Part shown: positions 1-12,167 of the stretch, in pieces
How positions within the stretch are numbered: position 1 is the first letter of the stretch
Layout: each line of letters opens with the position of its first letter
Assembly: GCA_002633005.1 (NCBI GenBank)
Contig: NMRA01000559.1
Coordinates: 62,001-126,000 of the forward strand
DNA length: 64,000 nucleotides
Source of the DNA: Phoronis australis
Lineage: Eukaryota; Phoronida; Phoronidae
Direction of reading: 5' to 3'
Translations under genes and position numbers: made by a program
The notes under the pieces: generated by a model
Databases searched by the model: none
What the model was told of the DNA's origin: nothing
Seen by the model: the letters and a program-made list of their open reading frames with translations, nothing else

Positions 1-349
1 TGAGGTCGCAAAACTTTGTTGGCAAGAGCAGAAAATTATACAAACGAGTTACCTGAAGTGAACAAAAGGTAAACTCAGCAAATGTAAGCCAGTTCACACT
101 AAGATTTTAAGGAGAGCGGTTTTTTTCTTGTTCAAGCAGACAATCAGCGTGCTCGATGATGACCAATACCTCCCTTTCAGACTCAATATTTCGTGCACAG
201 GCTCACCTACACGCAAACACGGGCTCTGTCAGTTTTTGCCAAACAAGTCCAATGAATGGGTGCTGAGATTGGTGAGGCAACCAGGGATTTTTACTAGGCT
301 GCCACACAATAAGACGACGGGGATAAAACGAAACAACAGCACAACTCAC

Positions 350-2507
350 TTCCTCTCCAGCTTCCTCAGCTTCTTTCCGTCTCTTCTTTTCCTTTAATTT
401 CACCTGAAACAAGAAAATATACTTGCCCAGCTTATTTTGTACAATATTCTTATTGATGTCATCTAGATGACATATTTCACTCAATGTGTGATAAATTTGT
501 ACGAGTTATCCAAAATATACATTTTTATCTCCAACGTTAATGTTTTCCACAAAATCAGAATGTGCGCTAATTTTTGCCACAGAATGTTCCCAAACATAAC
601 CGCATGAATCTGACGTTATCGCAAGATGACAATTACCGTAATCGTTCGGGTTAACGCCCTGGGCGGTTAAATTGGCGAACCCAAAAAATCGGGGGTGGGC
701 GGTTAACCAGACATGGCAGGGCTCGACGCTATTAANCAATGTTATCATCGATCTTAATCTAAAAGATCGGGGATTGGCGTTTCCTATTAGCACAGGGCGG
801 TAATCTCCAATCGTCAAAAGTAGGGGATGGGCGCTTAACCGAGAGGTGGGCGCTTAATTGGAAATCTTCAAAAATAGCAGGGGGGCGGTTAACCGAGCAG
901 TGGGCGGTTAAATCGAAAATCCACCTAAAGTAGGGGTGGGCGGTTAACTGAGCATGGGCGTTAACCCGAACGATTACGGTATTATAAATCTTTATGAAAT
1001 TTCCCATGCAAAGTATTTTTGCTATTTTCGGTGTTGTTCAACAATGAGTGTTGCTCCAAACCCACATTGCATTACATAAGACCACCTCAGGAAGTCAAAT
1101 GTAGCGAACAACACAAGGTTAAATACTATTTAAAGATTGTACATTGGTTACCAACTTCATCCACAATGATTATCTAATTCATCGCCACTGTTCAATGTTC
1201 ATAACCACTGTTCAATGCGCCTTAGGTATTTTCGTAAACTCAAAGTTACGAGTATGCCCCAAGGAGCAGTGGACAATCAGGACATCAGATCGAATTTTCG
1301 TCAACTAGAATTTCATGGCTGGGATTTAGTCTTTGCTCAAAATTGAAAATATCTTTGGGATTTTGTAATCTACATTTTTGCAAACTCAAGACATGTGTCT
1401 ACATTCTCTAGTAAATTATGGCTTACGTAGATGACTGTCTGTATAATCCAGGTTCGCGCTTGATGTACCCACTCTTACATCTGAGTTTGAGTCTGAACTC
1501 GAAATCTCTAGGGTTACTGGTCAGTGAACTACCTTTATATGTATGTGTATTACAGACAGTCCAATGCTAGACACTTAACTTGACACTAAGTCACATTTGG
1601 TGACTTGGGACTTTCACCAGGAGATATGATGTTATACTACCTGGCACAAGCAGTGTTGAAAGTGGCTAGTTGCCGATTTGGGCCACTGAATGAAGGACTG
1701 CTCAAAGAAAAATTTTGATTACCGCGGTAGTATTTGTTTGAGTTGGAAGGAATTAAAGAAATCGACGGCTTCCTAGTCCACAGGCGTCCTCAGCTTCTGA
1801 TCGTCCCCAACACACTATATAATACTACAAGGTTGACACTCCGTACTAGAAATTCTATGGGTGCTTCACTTCAGCCGTCTATAGCAAGCACAAAACTCAA
1901 TAAATTTACACAAAACAGAGGTTCAACAAACCATGAGGAATTGTTCTTTCTCCCTGTTTTGTGTAAATTTATCAAGTTTGTGTTTGTGAAGCACCCGTAG
2001 AATTTCTAGTCCGGAGTGTCATACTTTGTAGTATTATATATAGTGTGTTGGGGACGATCAGAAGTGAGGACACCTGTAGCTGTGTCCTGGTCAAGGTGTT
2101 ACTTTAAGTGCAAACGGCACTTAGACTTACAACACCGTGACTTTTCTCTTTGATTTTTAAATGAGTGATAGGCATAATTCGCCGAAAAGTTTCCAGCGTA
2201 TGATGCGCCTATAGGAGCTTCACCGTCTCTAGTCCTGTCCATTTTCTACCCTGGTTTCTGACGGGGCGACGCCGACAAATTTTTTACAACACAGACACAC
2301 AGTTACACTAATAACAGTTCAGTTTAACTTCAAGACTTAGTTAAGTTGCACTGGCGTTAAACGCGTTACCTTTTTCTTCTCACGTTTCATCGACCTGTAC
2401 ATTTCAGCTCTCATCTGTTTATTTCTTATTCGAGAAATGTTTGGCTCTGGTATAGTCGAAACACTTTCTTTCACGTCGCCCATGTCGTCTTCGATGGTAG
2501 TCGCCAT
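350..2507 (-). CDS. RPF1: RPF1, ribosome production factor 1 (first two coding exons; 5' part of gene)
   Basis: Two spliced exons on the minus strand: 2507-2370 (46 codons, starting at ATG 2507) and 403-350 (18 codons). Both boundaries are canonical (AAG|GTAACG donor, TTTCAG acceptor, GAA|GTGAGT donor) and both introns are phase 0. The joined 64 residues have an acidic N-terminus, then the block ISRIRNKQ, then a Lys/Arg/Glu-rich stretch ending EAEEAGEE. This layout and the I-x-x-I-K/R-N-K-Q signature match the N-terminus of RPF1, a nucleolar Brix-domain protein needed for 60S subunit assembly. The Brix domain itself would be encoded left of the window. The start codon sits in TTAAAATGGCGAC, resembling the YY1-type ATGGCGGC context common in ribosome-biogenesis genes. 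I found no further exon in 1-349. Identity rests on a short N-terminal match, so it is likely but not certain. Confidence 0.72.
634..981. mobile_element. MITE with perfect 26-bp terminal inverted repeats and internal GGGCGGTTAA motifs
   Basis: Left end 634-659 and right end 956-981 are exact reverse complements (core CCGTAATCGTTCGGGTTAAC). The 348-bp body contains GGGCGGTTAA or GGGCGCTTAA repeated about every 40-50 bp. TA flanks both termini, consistent with a TA target-site duplication of Tc1/mariner-like elements (inference). It lies in the first RPF1 intron. There is no coding capacity, and one ambiguous base is at 736. Confidence 0.8.
1780..2077. mobile_element. Foldback (long inverted repeat) element in RPF1 intron 1
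   Basis: Arms 1780-1921 and 1953-2077 are near-complementary over about 125-140 bases with a loop of only about 30 bases. Outer ends are ACAGGCGTCCTCAGCTTCTG on the left and its near complement on the right. It holds no gene. Within the intron transcript it would form a long hairpin. Confidence 0.8.
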
Positions 2508-5500
2508 TTTAAATACGAAACGACAAACTTAGCATCTGGTTAAAAACAAGGTTTTTGCAAAATAAGTAAATAATATTGTAAGTTTTTATTGAATTTAGAT
2601 TATGAATGTTCATTATGATGATTAAAAAAACTGGAACATGTACAAAATGTTGTAAATGCGACATAATATACTACGATTATATATTTATGAATTCACAACT
2701 GAACATTCAGGGGTTTCCGGTGGCTGCTCATTAGTGACCAGCTGAAGCGTTGGCAGTTTGTTTGATGTTGATCGGGGTCACCTACTTTTGTTGTATCCCG
2801 GGACTAAAGCTGTACATTTCTGCGATTAACTCATGTCTCGACAGTGTATATAACTGGTAGTTTAGTCGGGCATTTTGTGGGTGTTGAATTAGACCAACGT
2901 GAAGTAAGTTATTACTTAGACTTGGTTAACCTGGGCTCTCTGTTCTGTTCAGCTGTTACTTCTAACTTAAAGTTAAGACAATGACTATCGTCTCTTGCTC
3001 TCGAGAGTAGAGACGATGAAGCTCCTATAGGGATGTGTACTACTGCACCATTTAAAATGCAGGGGGGGGGTATGAAATTTGTGCTGTGATCCAGGGCAGT
3101 GTTGTCGTTTCCACATTAGCCATCCAAGGCGGGCTGCATGTGTCCTATCCTCTGTCCATATAGCGTTGGTGCAATGCTGTACACTAAATATACAGCTTTG
3201 CACCGATGTTGGTAAAATTGACCATATAAAATCTGACTCAAAATTAGTGTCATTAAAAACTGTATTCTTCTATCAGTAAACTAAATTATTTACTGGTGTT
3301 TGAAAAAGAGGGGCTCTACCATTGTTCTGATGCTTAAGTTGTGGAGTGATCTTATGTTTCAAGTTTCAGTGTCATGAAACGCCCCCTATTGGTCAGTGAC
3401 TGATTCTCCAATGAACTGTTCATCTTCCACAAGGTTGCATACATATCACAACAAGTTATCGGAACTGGTAACATTTCGCTGTAAGGTTTTAGTATTTTTA
3501 GCAAACGGAATTTCCAAACAGATTTTGCATGCTGCTAAGCAGCCATCATCTCCTGAGAGATGTCATAAAGAATTTTAGAAAAGCCGCGACTTTCCTTTGT
3601 TATAAAAGGCAGAGAATTATGCATGAAAATGACATTTATTGTGGTGCATTGCTATCAAACTTTGATGTTAAATTTGGATCATTTTTCAGAAAATTGTGTT
3701 GAAATTCCATTGCTAAAACTGACTGATGCATAGCTACATCGCGATCGTTGATAGAGCAACTTGAACTCTTGAAAAAATACAATTTCAACTAAACATATCA
3801 CCTGAAGTCTTCCTAAAGTAAAATAGAGTCTCTTAAGATTTTTAAGTTCCTGTGGAGTCGGGATTAACAGCAGGTTAAGTCCAAATCTGCGCTAGATCGT
3901 ACCCCCAAAACACGAGAAAAATCTCTGGATGAACACACATGTTGTTGTCCCGTGATGTTTGTTTTGAAGTTCGTCTGCGTGTGTGTGAGTGAGCAAGTGG
4001 GTGCATGTCATCAGAGTTTATTTGCTAGAGTAAGTACAATGTAACAATCTAGGTGTGCATTGTAACTAAAGAAATTAACATAAGCAGCAAAGCAGAATGT
4101 GTTTTATTCAGCACTTGTTGATCTTATCTGCTAACGTTTGAGAATTGTCTCGGTAAGGCAGATGTTGAATGTCATTGAGTCTCCGGGTGACTGGATGTGT
4201 AACAGTTTAACAGTTATTTTCCGGGAGATTCGGGGGGTGTAAGGGTGCGGAAGTGTACACTATCAGTGGTTCTTTTTCACTTTAAAAACACCATTGATGA
4301 TTAATTAAATAAGTCCTCCTAAAAATAATGCCGTTATTTGCAGTATTAGGAACAATTAGAAATTAGTGCCAATATGTATTTCTTGCTGATGCTATGCTAC
4401 CCATTTCATGAATAGACATAGACATAGACAGGTACACGTATGTGGCGCGTGTTTGTGGCCTCGTGCTTTTAGCACCGGTCAAGTTTTTATTAGTCTTCGA
4501 TTCATAGTTTTCACGTGTACAAAGAAATTTGGATTTCTGTTGAGGAAGAAGATCTGTACGGGAAAGATACAATACACTCCCTTTGATAAGTACGTTGCGT
4601 CTGGGACATGTTCCTTGCAAGGTCAGCAAAACTTTTGCATTCTTTTTGAAGCACGGCGGAAGTTTGAAGCGTATAGCCACGGTTAAATACTGATATGGTG
4701 GCAAGGCTCGTGGTCTACAAATTCCACGCACAATGATTTTTTCAGGACTGGTGGATCTTATTGATCAACTGAAGACATTACTGTAGAATTTTAGAACTTT
4801 AGATAAGGCATTTTTCGCATGTACACATTCGTGGACTGGGCGCTTATTTTAGAAAAGTCTGGTAACACGTGGGGAGTGCTTTTAGGGGCATGGGCGCTTA
4901 TTAGGATGAATTTGGTATATGTCGAAAGCCCCTGTTTGATGTTTATTGACTCGGGGAATTCCAGCCAATCTTTGAAGAGTTCTACAAAAGGAAGCACTGT
5001 AATACATCTAAAATTTGAGGAGAGAGGGTTTTCCTAGAAAATGAATATATAACTATGTGCCTCACATTGCTGCCAAATGGGAGAACACGACCTAAAATCA
5101 TGGAATTTAAGGTAGATCTTTTTATTTTTTCAGTTTTAAATTTTTCTTGACTTGGATAATGTCACTTGGCACAAAAAATACTGAAATCGTGCCGTTTAAT
5201 GATCACATCCAGGTAAATGCTCTCCCCTCAATTTTCCGCAAATAAAACCCTTCTGTTGTACTCAATTTAATGTCTGTGCCCTCCCCATGAACTCAGCGGT
5301 AATTGATTTCATTTTGGAAGACATATCTTCTGCTGTACTCTGTTTTTAATGCTTCAACCTGGCAGCGCCACCTACAGAGTTATAACTTACAACACTGAGT
5401 TACAATGATTATAACCTATCGCCGAACCACCATCGCAGAGCGTTATAACCCACACCAGTTACCTTAAAACCTGCTTAGACCGAGAGTTATAACCTTCAAA

Positions 5501-5900
5501 TTGGTTTTAAAACCTATAACCACTTTGGTGTGAACAGGGTATTTGTACTGTATATAGGAGGTTTGGATCTATAGTTATAAAACGTTATACAGCACCATTA
5601 AAGCCAGATGTTTTTATATTATTGATTTGTTTACTTATGTTACAAGATCATTTAACTTTGTTCTTGCCGTCTATGGCTTACAAATAATTGTTTCCGGGGA
5701 TTCCTCATTGGAGTACCCTTTCCCCACAGCTGTACACTGCTTCAGTTTTAATCACTATTTTGTATTGCCATTCGTCATTTTGGTTCCAATGAATTTTTCC
5801 CATGTTTCATATAGTGTGAGCAGATATCAACATTTTTGAAAAGCTTTATCATGGAGGAGCGGTGAATTATTCATTTGTGCTAATCGGCTCTGAAGCGTGA
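2508..5900. other. Intergenic region between RPF1 and the repeat cluster
   Basis: No homologous coding exon was recognised. A promoter for RPF1 should lie just right of 2507. A strong donor-like site, GTGAAG|TAAGTT, is near 2897-2910 and could end a non-coding first exon of the downstream plus-strand transporter, but this is speculative. A fragment related to the GGGCGCTTA-rich elements is at about 4835-4910. Repeated GTTATAACC-like motifs are at 5380-5590. Confidence 0.4.
5380..5590. repeat. Cluster of GTTATAACC-like motifs
   Basis: At least six occurrences of TTATAACC/GTTATAA in about 200 bp, ending in TTTGGTGTGAACAGGG near 5523-5538. The last string resembles transposon termini, so this may be the remnant of a short DNA transposon. 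No gene is present. Confidence 0.4.
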
Positions 5901-5964
5901 TAGCTATGCTACCTATCGAAAACTAGAGTTCAGTTTGATTGCCAGATTTGTTGTTTTTACTTGG

Positions 5965-6715
5965 CAAAATAAATTTCGCCAAGTATGTTGCTCTTCCACT
6001 AAGTTTTTTTTTTGTTTGTTTGTTCGCACGATACAGGTCGCAATTTTCATTCGATCATCACGTACTTCCGGAAGTACTGGAAGCCCATTGTTTTTCGTCA
6101 AAATCGGATCCAAGATGGCGGCTGTGGTGGCCATTTTGTTTTCATTTGAAGGTTCAAATGCTTCTGGAGGCTACAATTTTTTACGTAAAAGGCTAAGAAT
6201 CGGCACAGTAAATGGACCAGAAGTTTGCTACAAGTATACCGGAAATTGTTAACTTCCGGTTAAAGATGGCGGAAATATCGGCGGTCGCGCATGCGCACCT
6301 CGATTTTGGCCTAAAAACGTTTTCTCCTGTTGAGGGCGCATTATCAGACCAATTCCTTCGAATTTTTACAGGTATTAGTTTCCTATGATATGCTACTATA
6401 CAAATCCAAAAAACTGTAAGTTGCATTCAAGATGGCAGATCTGGCGCATGTTGACCCATGTTCAGTCGTACTTAGGTGCCATTTAAACGGGAGAAGAAAA
6501 TGACGTGAATTTATGCATGTGGATTTTCTAAGGTACACTCTTTCAAATGAACTTAACAATTTTTTTCTCAGACTTCCCGTTTTCGAGTTATATGACTTTG
6601 AATTTCTTTAAAAAAACGCAAAATTTAATTTTTTTCGAAAAATTTACGGAATTAGGCGATACCATCAGTTTAGATAGAATTTTGAACGGGCTTTCAGAAG
6701 ATGTTTTCCATTTTT
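5965..6715. repeat. Copy 1 of a long repeat unit with ETS/YY1/NRF1-like motifs, cut by the assembly gap
   Basis: Same sequence as 8190-8960 with scattered substitutions. It contains a perfect ETS palindrome ACTTCCGGAAGT (6064-6075), AAGATGGCGGC (6112-6122), ACTTCCGGT (6252-6260), AAGATGGCGG (6263-6272) and GCGCATGCGC (6287-6296). It runs directly into the N run at 6716. No conserved reading frame is supported. Confidence 0.75.
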
Positions 6716-7209
6716 NNNNNNNNNNNNNNNNNNNNNNNNNNNNNNNNNNNNNNNNNNNNNNNNNNNNNNNNNNNNNNNNNNNNNNNNNNNNNNNNNNNNN
6801 NNNNNNNNNNNNNNNNNNNNNNNNNNNNNNNNNNNNNNNNNNNNNNNNNNNNNNNNNNNNNNNNNNNNNNNNNNNNNNNNNNNNNNNNNNNNNNNNNNNN
6901 NNNNNNNNNNNNNNNNNNNNNNNNNNNNNNNNNNNNNNNNNNNNNNNNNNNNNNNNNNNNNNNNNNNNNNNNNNNNNNNNNNNNNNNNNNNNNNNNNNNN
7001 NNNNNNNNNNNNNNNNNNNNNNNNNNNNNNNNNNNNNNNNNNNNNNNNNNNNNNNNNNNNNNNNNNNNNNNNNNNNNNNNNNNNNNNNNNNNNNNNNNNN
7101 NNNNNNNNNNNNNNNNNNNNNNNNNNNNNNNNNNNNNNNNNNNNNNNNNNNNNNNNNNNNNNNNNNNNNNNNNNNNNNNNNNNNNNNNNNNNNNNNNNNN
7201 NNNNNNNNN
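6716..7209. other. Assembly gap (494 N)
   Basis: An unbroken run of N. It interrupts repeat copy 1, so the assembler probably failed to resolve the repeated unit. Open frames crossing it are meaningless. Confidence 0.99.
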
Positions 7210-7379
7210 TTGTTTATGGTTTAGTGGTTCCTGTTTTGTAGTCAGTACTCTATTAGTCATATATTCCTAGAACCTATTGACTTCCTGTACATTTCTGTAT
7301 ATATTCTATTATTTGTGAATATCAATACACTTTTAGTTCGACAGCCAACTGGGCACAATCTTTGTTTTACTCACGACTT

Positions 7380-7905
7380 TTCAACGTTTTCTCCTGTAGA
7401 GGGCGCATTATAAGACCAATTCCTTCGAATTTTTACAGGTATTAGTTTCTTATGACATGCTATTATACAAAGCAAAAAACCGGAAGTTGCTTTCAAGATG
7501 GCGGATCTGGCGCATGTTGACCCTTTTTCAGTTGTGCTGGACTGCGATTTTAAACAGGAAGAGAAAAAGACGTGATTTTTTGCATGTGGATTCTTTGAAG
7601 TATATTCCTTCGAATGGCCTGTAACAATTTTTTTCTCAGACTTACCGTTTTCGAGTTATTGGACTTTGAATTTCTTTAAAAAAAACGCAAAATTTCATTT
7701 TTTTCGAAAAATTTACGGAATTAGGCGATACCATCAGTTTAGATAGAATTTTGAACGGGCTTTCAGAAGATGTTTTCCATTTTTCGCTAGGACGTCTACT
7801 TTTCGATTTATTTGAGATTTTCTGATAACGCTGTTTCTTTGTTGAGCGCTCTTGCTGCATTGATGGTGGTTTATCTTCTATTGAACTAGACTGTTGCCTA
7901 TTTCT
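7380..7905. repeat. Copy 2 (partial) of the long repeat unit
   Basis: Starts within the unit at CGTTTTCTCCTG (7386) and matches copies 1 and 3 from there. It carries CCGGAAGT (7480-7487) and AAGATGGCGG (7495-7504) but lacks the upstream half with the NRF1-like site. The 7210-7380 sequence before it is not part of the unit and shows nothing recognisable. Confidence 0.75.
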
Positions 7906-7934
7906 TATTGATTTATGTTATCTAAGTTCGTCAT

Positions 7935-8190
7935 ATGAATGTTGTGATGTTGTTCATCATCGCCACCACCATCATCATATTCGTCATCATCGTCATCATC
8001 TTCGTCATCATCTCTGTCGTTGTCTTTTCCGTTAATTTCGCCAAGTGTCGCTCAAGACTAGCCTTTTTCTTACTGATTTCGGACTTCTGCGTTCGTCATG
8101 TGTATGTTATTATTACTTCTTTTGTTCATCCTCGCCAACATCGTCGTCATATTCGTCATCTTCGTCATCATCTTTATCGTCATCTTTTTG
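7935..8190. repeat. CAT/GTC-rich trinucleotide microsatellite between repeat units
   Basis: Runs of CATCAT and CGTCATCAT interspersed with unique sequence. The trinucleotide period keeps frames open on both strands (Ile/Val-rich one way, Asp/Glu-rich the other), which is not evidence of coding. A related block follows copy 3 at 9115-9390. Confidence 0.8.
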
Positions 8191-9060
8191 GTTAATTTCG
8201 CCAAGTTTCGCTCCTCGGAGCGCTTTCATTTTTTTTTTGTTTGTTTGTTCGCACGTTACAGGTTGCAATTTTCGTCCGATCATCACGAAATTTACACATA
8301 ACACGTAGTTCCGGAAGTACTCGAAGCCTATTGTTTTTCGTCAAAGTCGGATCTGAGATGGCGGCTGTGGCGGCCATTTTGTTTTCATTTAAAGGTTCAA
8401 ATGCTTCTGGAGGCTACAATTTTTTACGTAAAAGGCTAAGAATCGGCCCAGTAAATGGATCGGATGTTTGCTGTAAGTATACTGGAAATTGTTTACTTCC
8501 GGTTAAAGATGGCTGAAATATCGGCGATCGCGCATGCGCACCTCGATTTTGGCCTAAAAACGTTTTCTCCTGTTAAGGGCGCATTATAAGACCAATTCCT
8601 TCGAATTTTTACAGGTATTAGTTTCTTATGACATGCTATTATACAAAGCCAAAAAGCGGAAGTTGCTTTCAAGATGGCGGATCTGGTGCATGTTGATGCA
8701 TTTTCAGTCGTACTGGAGTGCGATTTTAAACGGGAAGAGAAAAAGACGTGATTTTTTGCATGTGGATTCTTTGAAGTATAGTCTTTCAAATGGCGTGTAA
8801 CAATTTTGTTCTCAGACTTACCGTTTTCGAGTTATTTGACTTTGAATTTCTTTAAAAAAAACGCAAAATTTCATTTTTTTCAAAAAATTTACGGAATTAG
8901 GCGATACCATCAGTTTAGATAGAATTTTGAACGGGCTTTCAGAAGATGTTTTCCATTTTTTGCTAGGACGTCTACTTTTCGATTTATTTGAGATTTTCCG
9001 ATAACGCTGTTCCTTGGTTGAGCACTCTGGCTGCATTGATGTTGGTTTATCTTCTATTGA
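8190..9060. repeat. Copy 3 of the long repeat unit with ETS/YY1/NRF1-like motifs
   Basis: The most complete copy. It carries CCGGAAGT (8311-8318), GAGATGGCGGC (8355-8365), ACTTCCGGT (8495-8503), GCGCATGCGC (8530-8539) and AAGATGGCGG (8671-8680). The distance from ACTTCCGGT to GCGCATGCGC is 35 bp in both copy 1 and copy 3. The corresponding point in copies 2 and 3 is 1176 bp apart, which gives the period of the array. Confidence 0.8.
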
Positions 9061-9114
9061 ACTAGACTGTTGCCTATTTCTTATTGATTTATGACATCTA
9101 AGTTCGTCATATGA

Positions 9115-9390
9115 ATGTCGTGATGTTGTTCACCATCGACACCACCATCATCATTTTCGTCATCATCGTCATCATCTTCATCATTGTCTCCGTCGTTGTC
9201 TTTTCCGTTAATTTTGCCAAGTGTCGCTCAAGACTGTAGCATTTTTCTTACTGATTTCGGACTTCTACGTTCGTCATGTGTATGTTATTATTACTTCTTT
9301 TGTTCATCCTCGCCACCATCGTCGTCATATTTGTCATCTTCGTCATCATCTTTATCGTCATCTTTTTGGTTAATTTTGCCAAGTTTCGCT
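9115..9390. repeat. Second CAT/GTC-rich microsatellite block
   Basis: Same composition and order as 7935-8190, so microsatellite and repeat unit were duplicated together. No gene. Confidence 0.75.
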
Positions 9391-9409
9391 CCTCGGAGCG
9401 CTTTTATTT

Positions 9410-12167
9410 TTTTGTTTGACGTTTCTAATTTGTCAATACTCAATGGCATTCTAAATAATCAGTCTACATTTCTTTGCTTTCACCCATCTCTTTTCATTTA
9501 ATATAACATTTCAAACTCATCATGTGACAATGTCCTTAGTATATGAGAAGTAGTTGAATTAGCTGCTTGCACTCCAGGTGGCTGTTTTGCCTGGGGGGGT
9601 ACACCTATGGAAGAGGTGAACTGGATGTATTATTCAGAAGGGTGATATTTTGATGACCAGTTCCTATACAGAGGTGTGTCTTTTCTGACAAAACTTTCTA
9701 CGAAAACGTCCCTTAATTAAGGGTTCCTTTTCCATCTACACGAATTTAGTGAATGTTTTTAACATATCTAGTTGTAAAACTTTGGTTGCAAAACATGTAT
9801 ACTCGTCTTGACAACATGGCTTCTTTTCTCACACTGTAGATTTCAGGCTTAGTGTGCTGAAAATTCAGTCATCCAAGAATCTTTATAACAGAGTCAGGCT
9901 TACAGGTATTAACCCCTACAAAAGGGCAGTGTTTCATGAACGAAAACCTATAAAATATGGATGTTTTCATGGAAGCTGTCAAAAATGGTTCTCTTTTTAA
10001 AAACCACTCTAGTGGGAATCTTAATGTTCAATCTGTACTATTTCGTCAATTTAGAAGCAAGTAAGCCCCCCCCAGGTGTTAGAGTCTTCAGTATGTCAAT
10101 TGACTTAAATCCCAGATGTTTCTTGAATGGTTTATAGATGTATATATACAGCCAGTGCTGTTTTGGATTCACATCAAGCTGAAAATGTGCAAATTGTGAG
10201 AGACCAGTATGTCATCCAGCAACCATGAAGAATGTTGTTTACAAATTAAACCAGTGCAGTTGCCTCAGAACATTGATGTTGTGGGCCAACAACGTCTCGG
10301 TGTATCCCACATTCGGGAGGTAATGGTTATAAGTGGTCTTTGCAGCTAAATTTGTTATTGCTTTGTTATTCATTTTTGTTGTGTTATGCATTTTGATTAT
10401 TCAAGTTGTAAGTATGACCGGGAAGACAACGCAATATCTCACTCTCCCATTCGGTTTCATGCGCGTTTGCAGATGGGCATGAGATGTCTTGCAACATCTC
10501 TTGTGTCACTTTTTATCACCCATCTTACCAGAGATCATAATTTTATACTATTATATCGGGTTTTCTATCGTATTCCTTGCACTTATTTTGCTAACCTCGG
10601 CCTAATTTTTATCTCTGGTAACGATCGAGCTTTTGTGATGTACGTATTTTTTGTTGGGGAAATATGTCGATCATAAAATGTTTGCATCAAATGTTACAGT
10701 CTTGAATCGGTCATAATTGATGAATTTCCATGCCATATTGAAGTTCACTATCCCGCTAGACAGCGATCAGGTCTTTGGTGGACAGGCGTTCAGCGCCACC
10801 TTCAGATCCTATATAATGCAGACAGGAGGTTTCAGCCTACTGGTATAAACAATGTTTTAACACCTTTCCTGCTATATGCTGGCAAATTTCCACCGCTGTG
10901 GGGTGGAATGTCCTATTGCCTTACAGAAAAAAGGCAAACCTTTTGAATATATCACTGGATGAACAAGGACATCCCGTTTCGTACATTTCCCACTACAAAG
11001 AAAAATCTGCGCCAATGCTAATGGCTGCGACTGATAAAGTGGGTGAATTTCAATCCCAGCCAGTGTCAAAAAGGTAAAATAAATTAGTGACAAACTAATC
11101 AAGCAATGGGAGGAATTGATAGTTGAATTTATTCCTCTGCTTTTAAATTATTGAACCACTATGTAGAAATTGGATTTCTGCCCACCAAATCTGAGTCGGG
11201 ATCAAGCGGAAGTCACTTCACACTCTCATTATTCTACGAAAGCGGCAATGTGAAAAGTCTGCTACTGTATTTACGGTACTGTGAGAAATGAATGCAACTG
11301 ACCTCGGAATATGTCACTTCACCCTTAATTGTGAAGCAATCCAAAGGGACTCCCGGCAGTAATCAGATACTGACATATATGTCTCAATAACAGACAGAAT
11401 TTGTATCAAAGTAACTCCAAAGGGGATTGGCTGTCCCTGTAACACTAAACACTTCTGTTTCATTTGTGGCATGACAAGTTTTTGGAACGTTGATTCTCCT
11501 GGTTATTCTTGAGAAAAGAGGTAAGAAAACCATAGGTGTTCAACAATTGATGAATTGCTTAATTTTTTATTCATATCGCTTACTGCTATAAAATTGTTCT
11601 AATTCAGGTGACAAGTGGTTTGTGGGATTGGAAAAAACGAACAGTCGGGTAGTTCTTTCCAAGCGACGAATTAAATTCCCACGAAATTTTATTCACAATG
11701 TGGGAAACAATTTGAAACAAATTTCGTAACTGAACAGGTGTAAATCTAAAATCAAAAGGATAATAAATCCTGTTTTGATGATTTCCACCAATCCTCGTTC
11801 TGTCACCTGCTAATGCATTATTGGCATCAATCTTCTTAGTTAAAGGCAGGAATCAATTAAAAACTCAAGACTCCCTGTGTCACAGACTTGGCATTATGGT
11901 CCTTGGTGGGTCAGATTTTTTCCCACAGTTGCCGTGTAATTCACTAAAAACATACTGGCTCACGCTTGCCTGTTTAGCAGACTTTGAAAGACATTTTCCT
12001 TCAAACTTTAAGGGTTGTCGAGGGTTACGGAGCATTATTTTGTTCCAGGCAACTGGATGGGAAAGTCGTTTTTAGTATAGGCCAAAACTAGGTTTGGTTT
12101 CCTTTTAATTTTTTAGTAAAGACCGGGTTTATGGTCGCTTTAAAGTAATTCTGTTCCTGTCTTGCAG
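9410..12167. other. Non-coding stretch upstream of the SLC35A3-like start codon
   Basis: No coding exon recognised. The first coding exon of the transporter begins exactly at an AG acceptor (CTTGCAG|ATG), so at least one 5' untranslated exon must lie upstream, somewhere in this stretch or left of it. I could not place it. Confidence 0.5.

Noticed and set aside
128-397. Plus-strand frame overlapping RPF1 exon 2
   Set aside because: Shadow of the minus-strand exon and its flanks; no homology.
6547-7270. Long frames crossing the N run
   Set aside because: They are mostly unknown residues; no conclusion possible.
7642-7860. 72-residue minus-strand open frame, nearly repeated at 8818-9036
   Set aside because: The two copies differ mostly at replacement positions, show no bias to silent changes, and lie wholly inside the non-coding repeat unit.
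7935-8308. Ile/Val- or Ser-rich hydrophobic frames and an Asp/Glu-rich reverse frame
   Set aside because: Produced by the CAT/GTC microsatellite, not by a gene.
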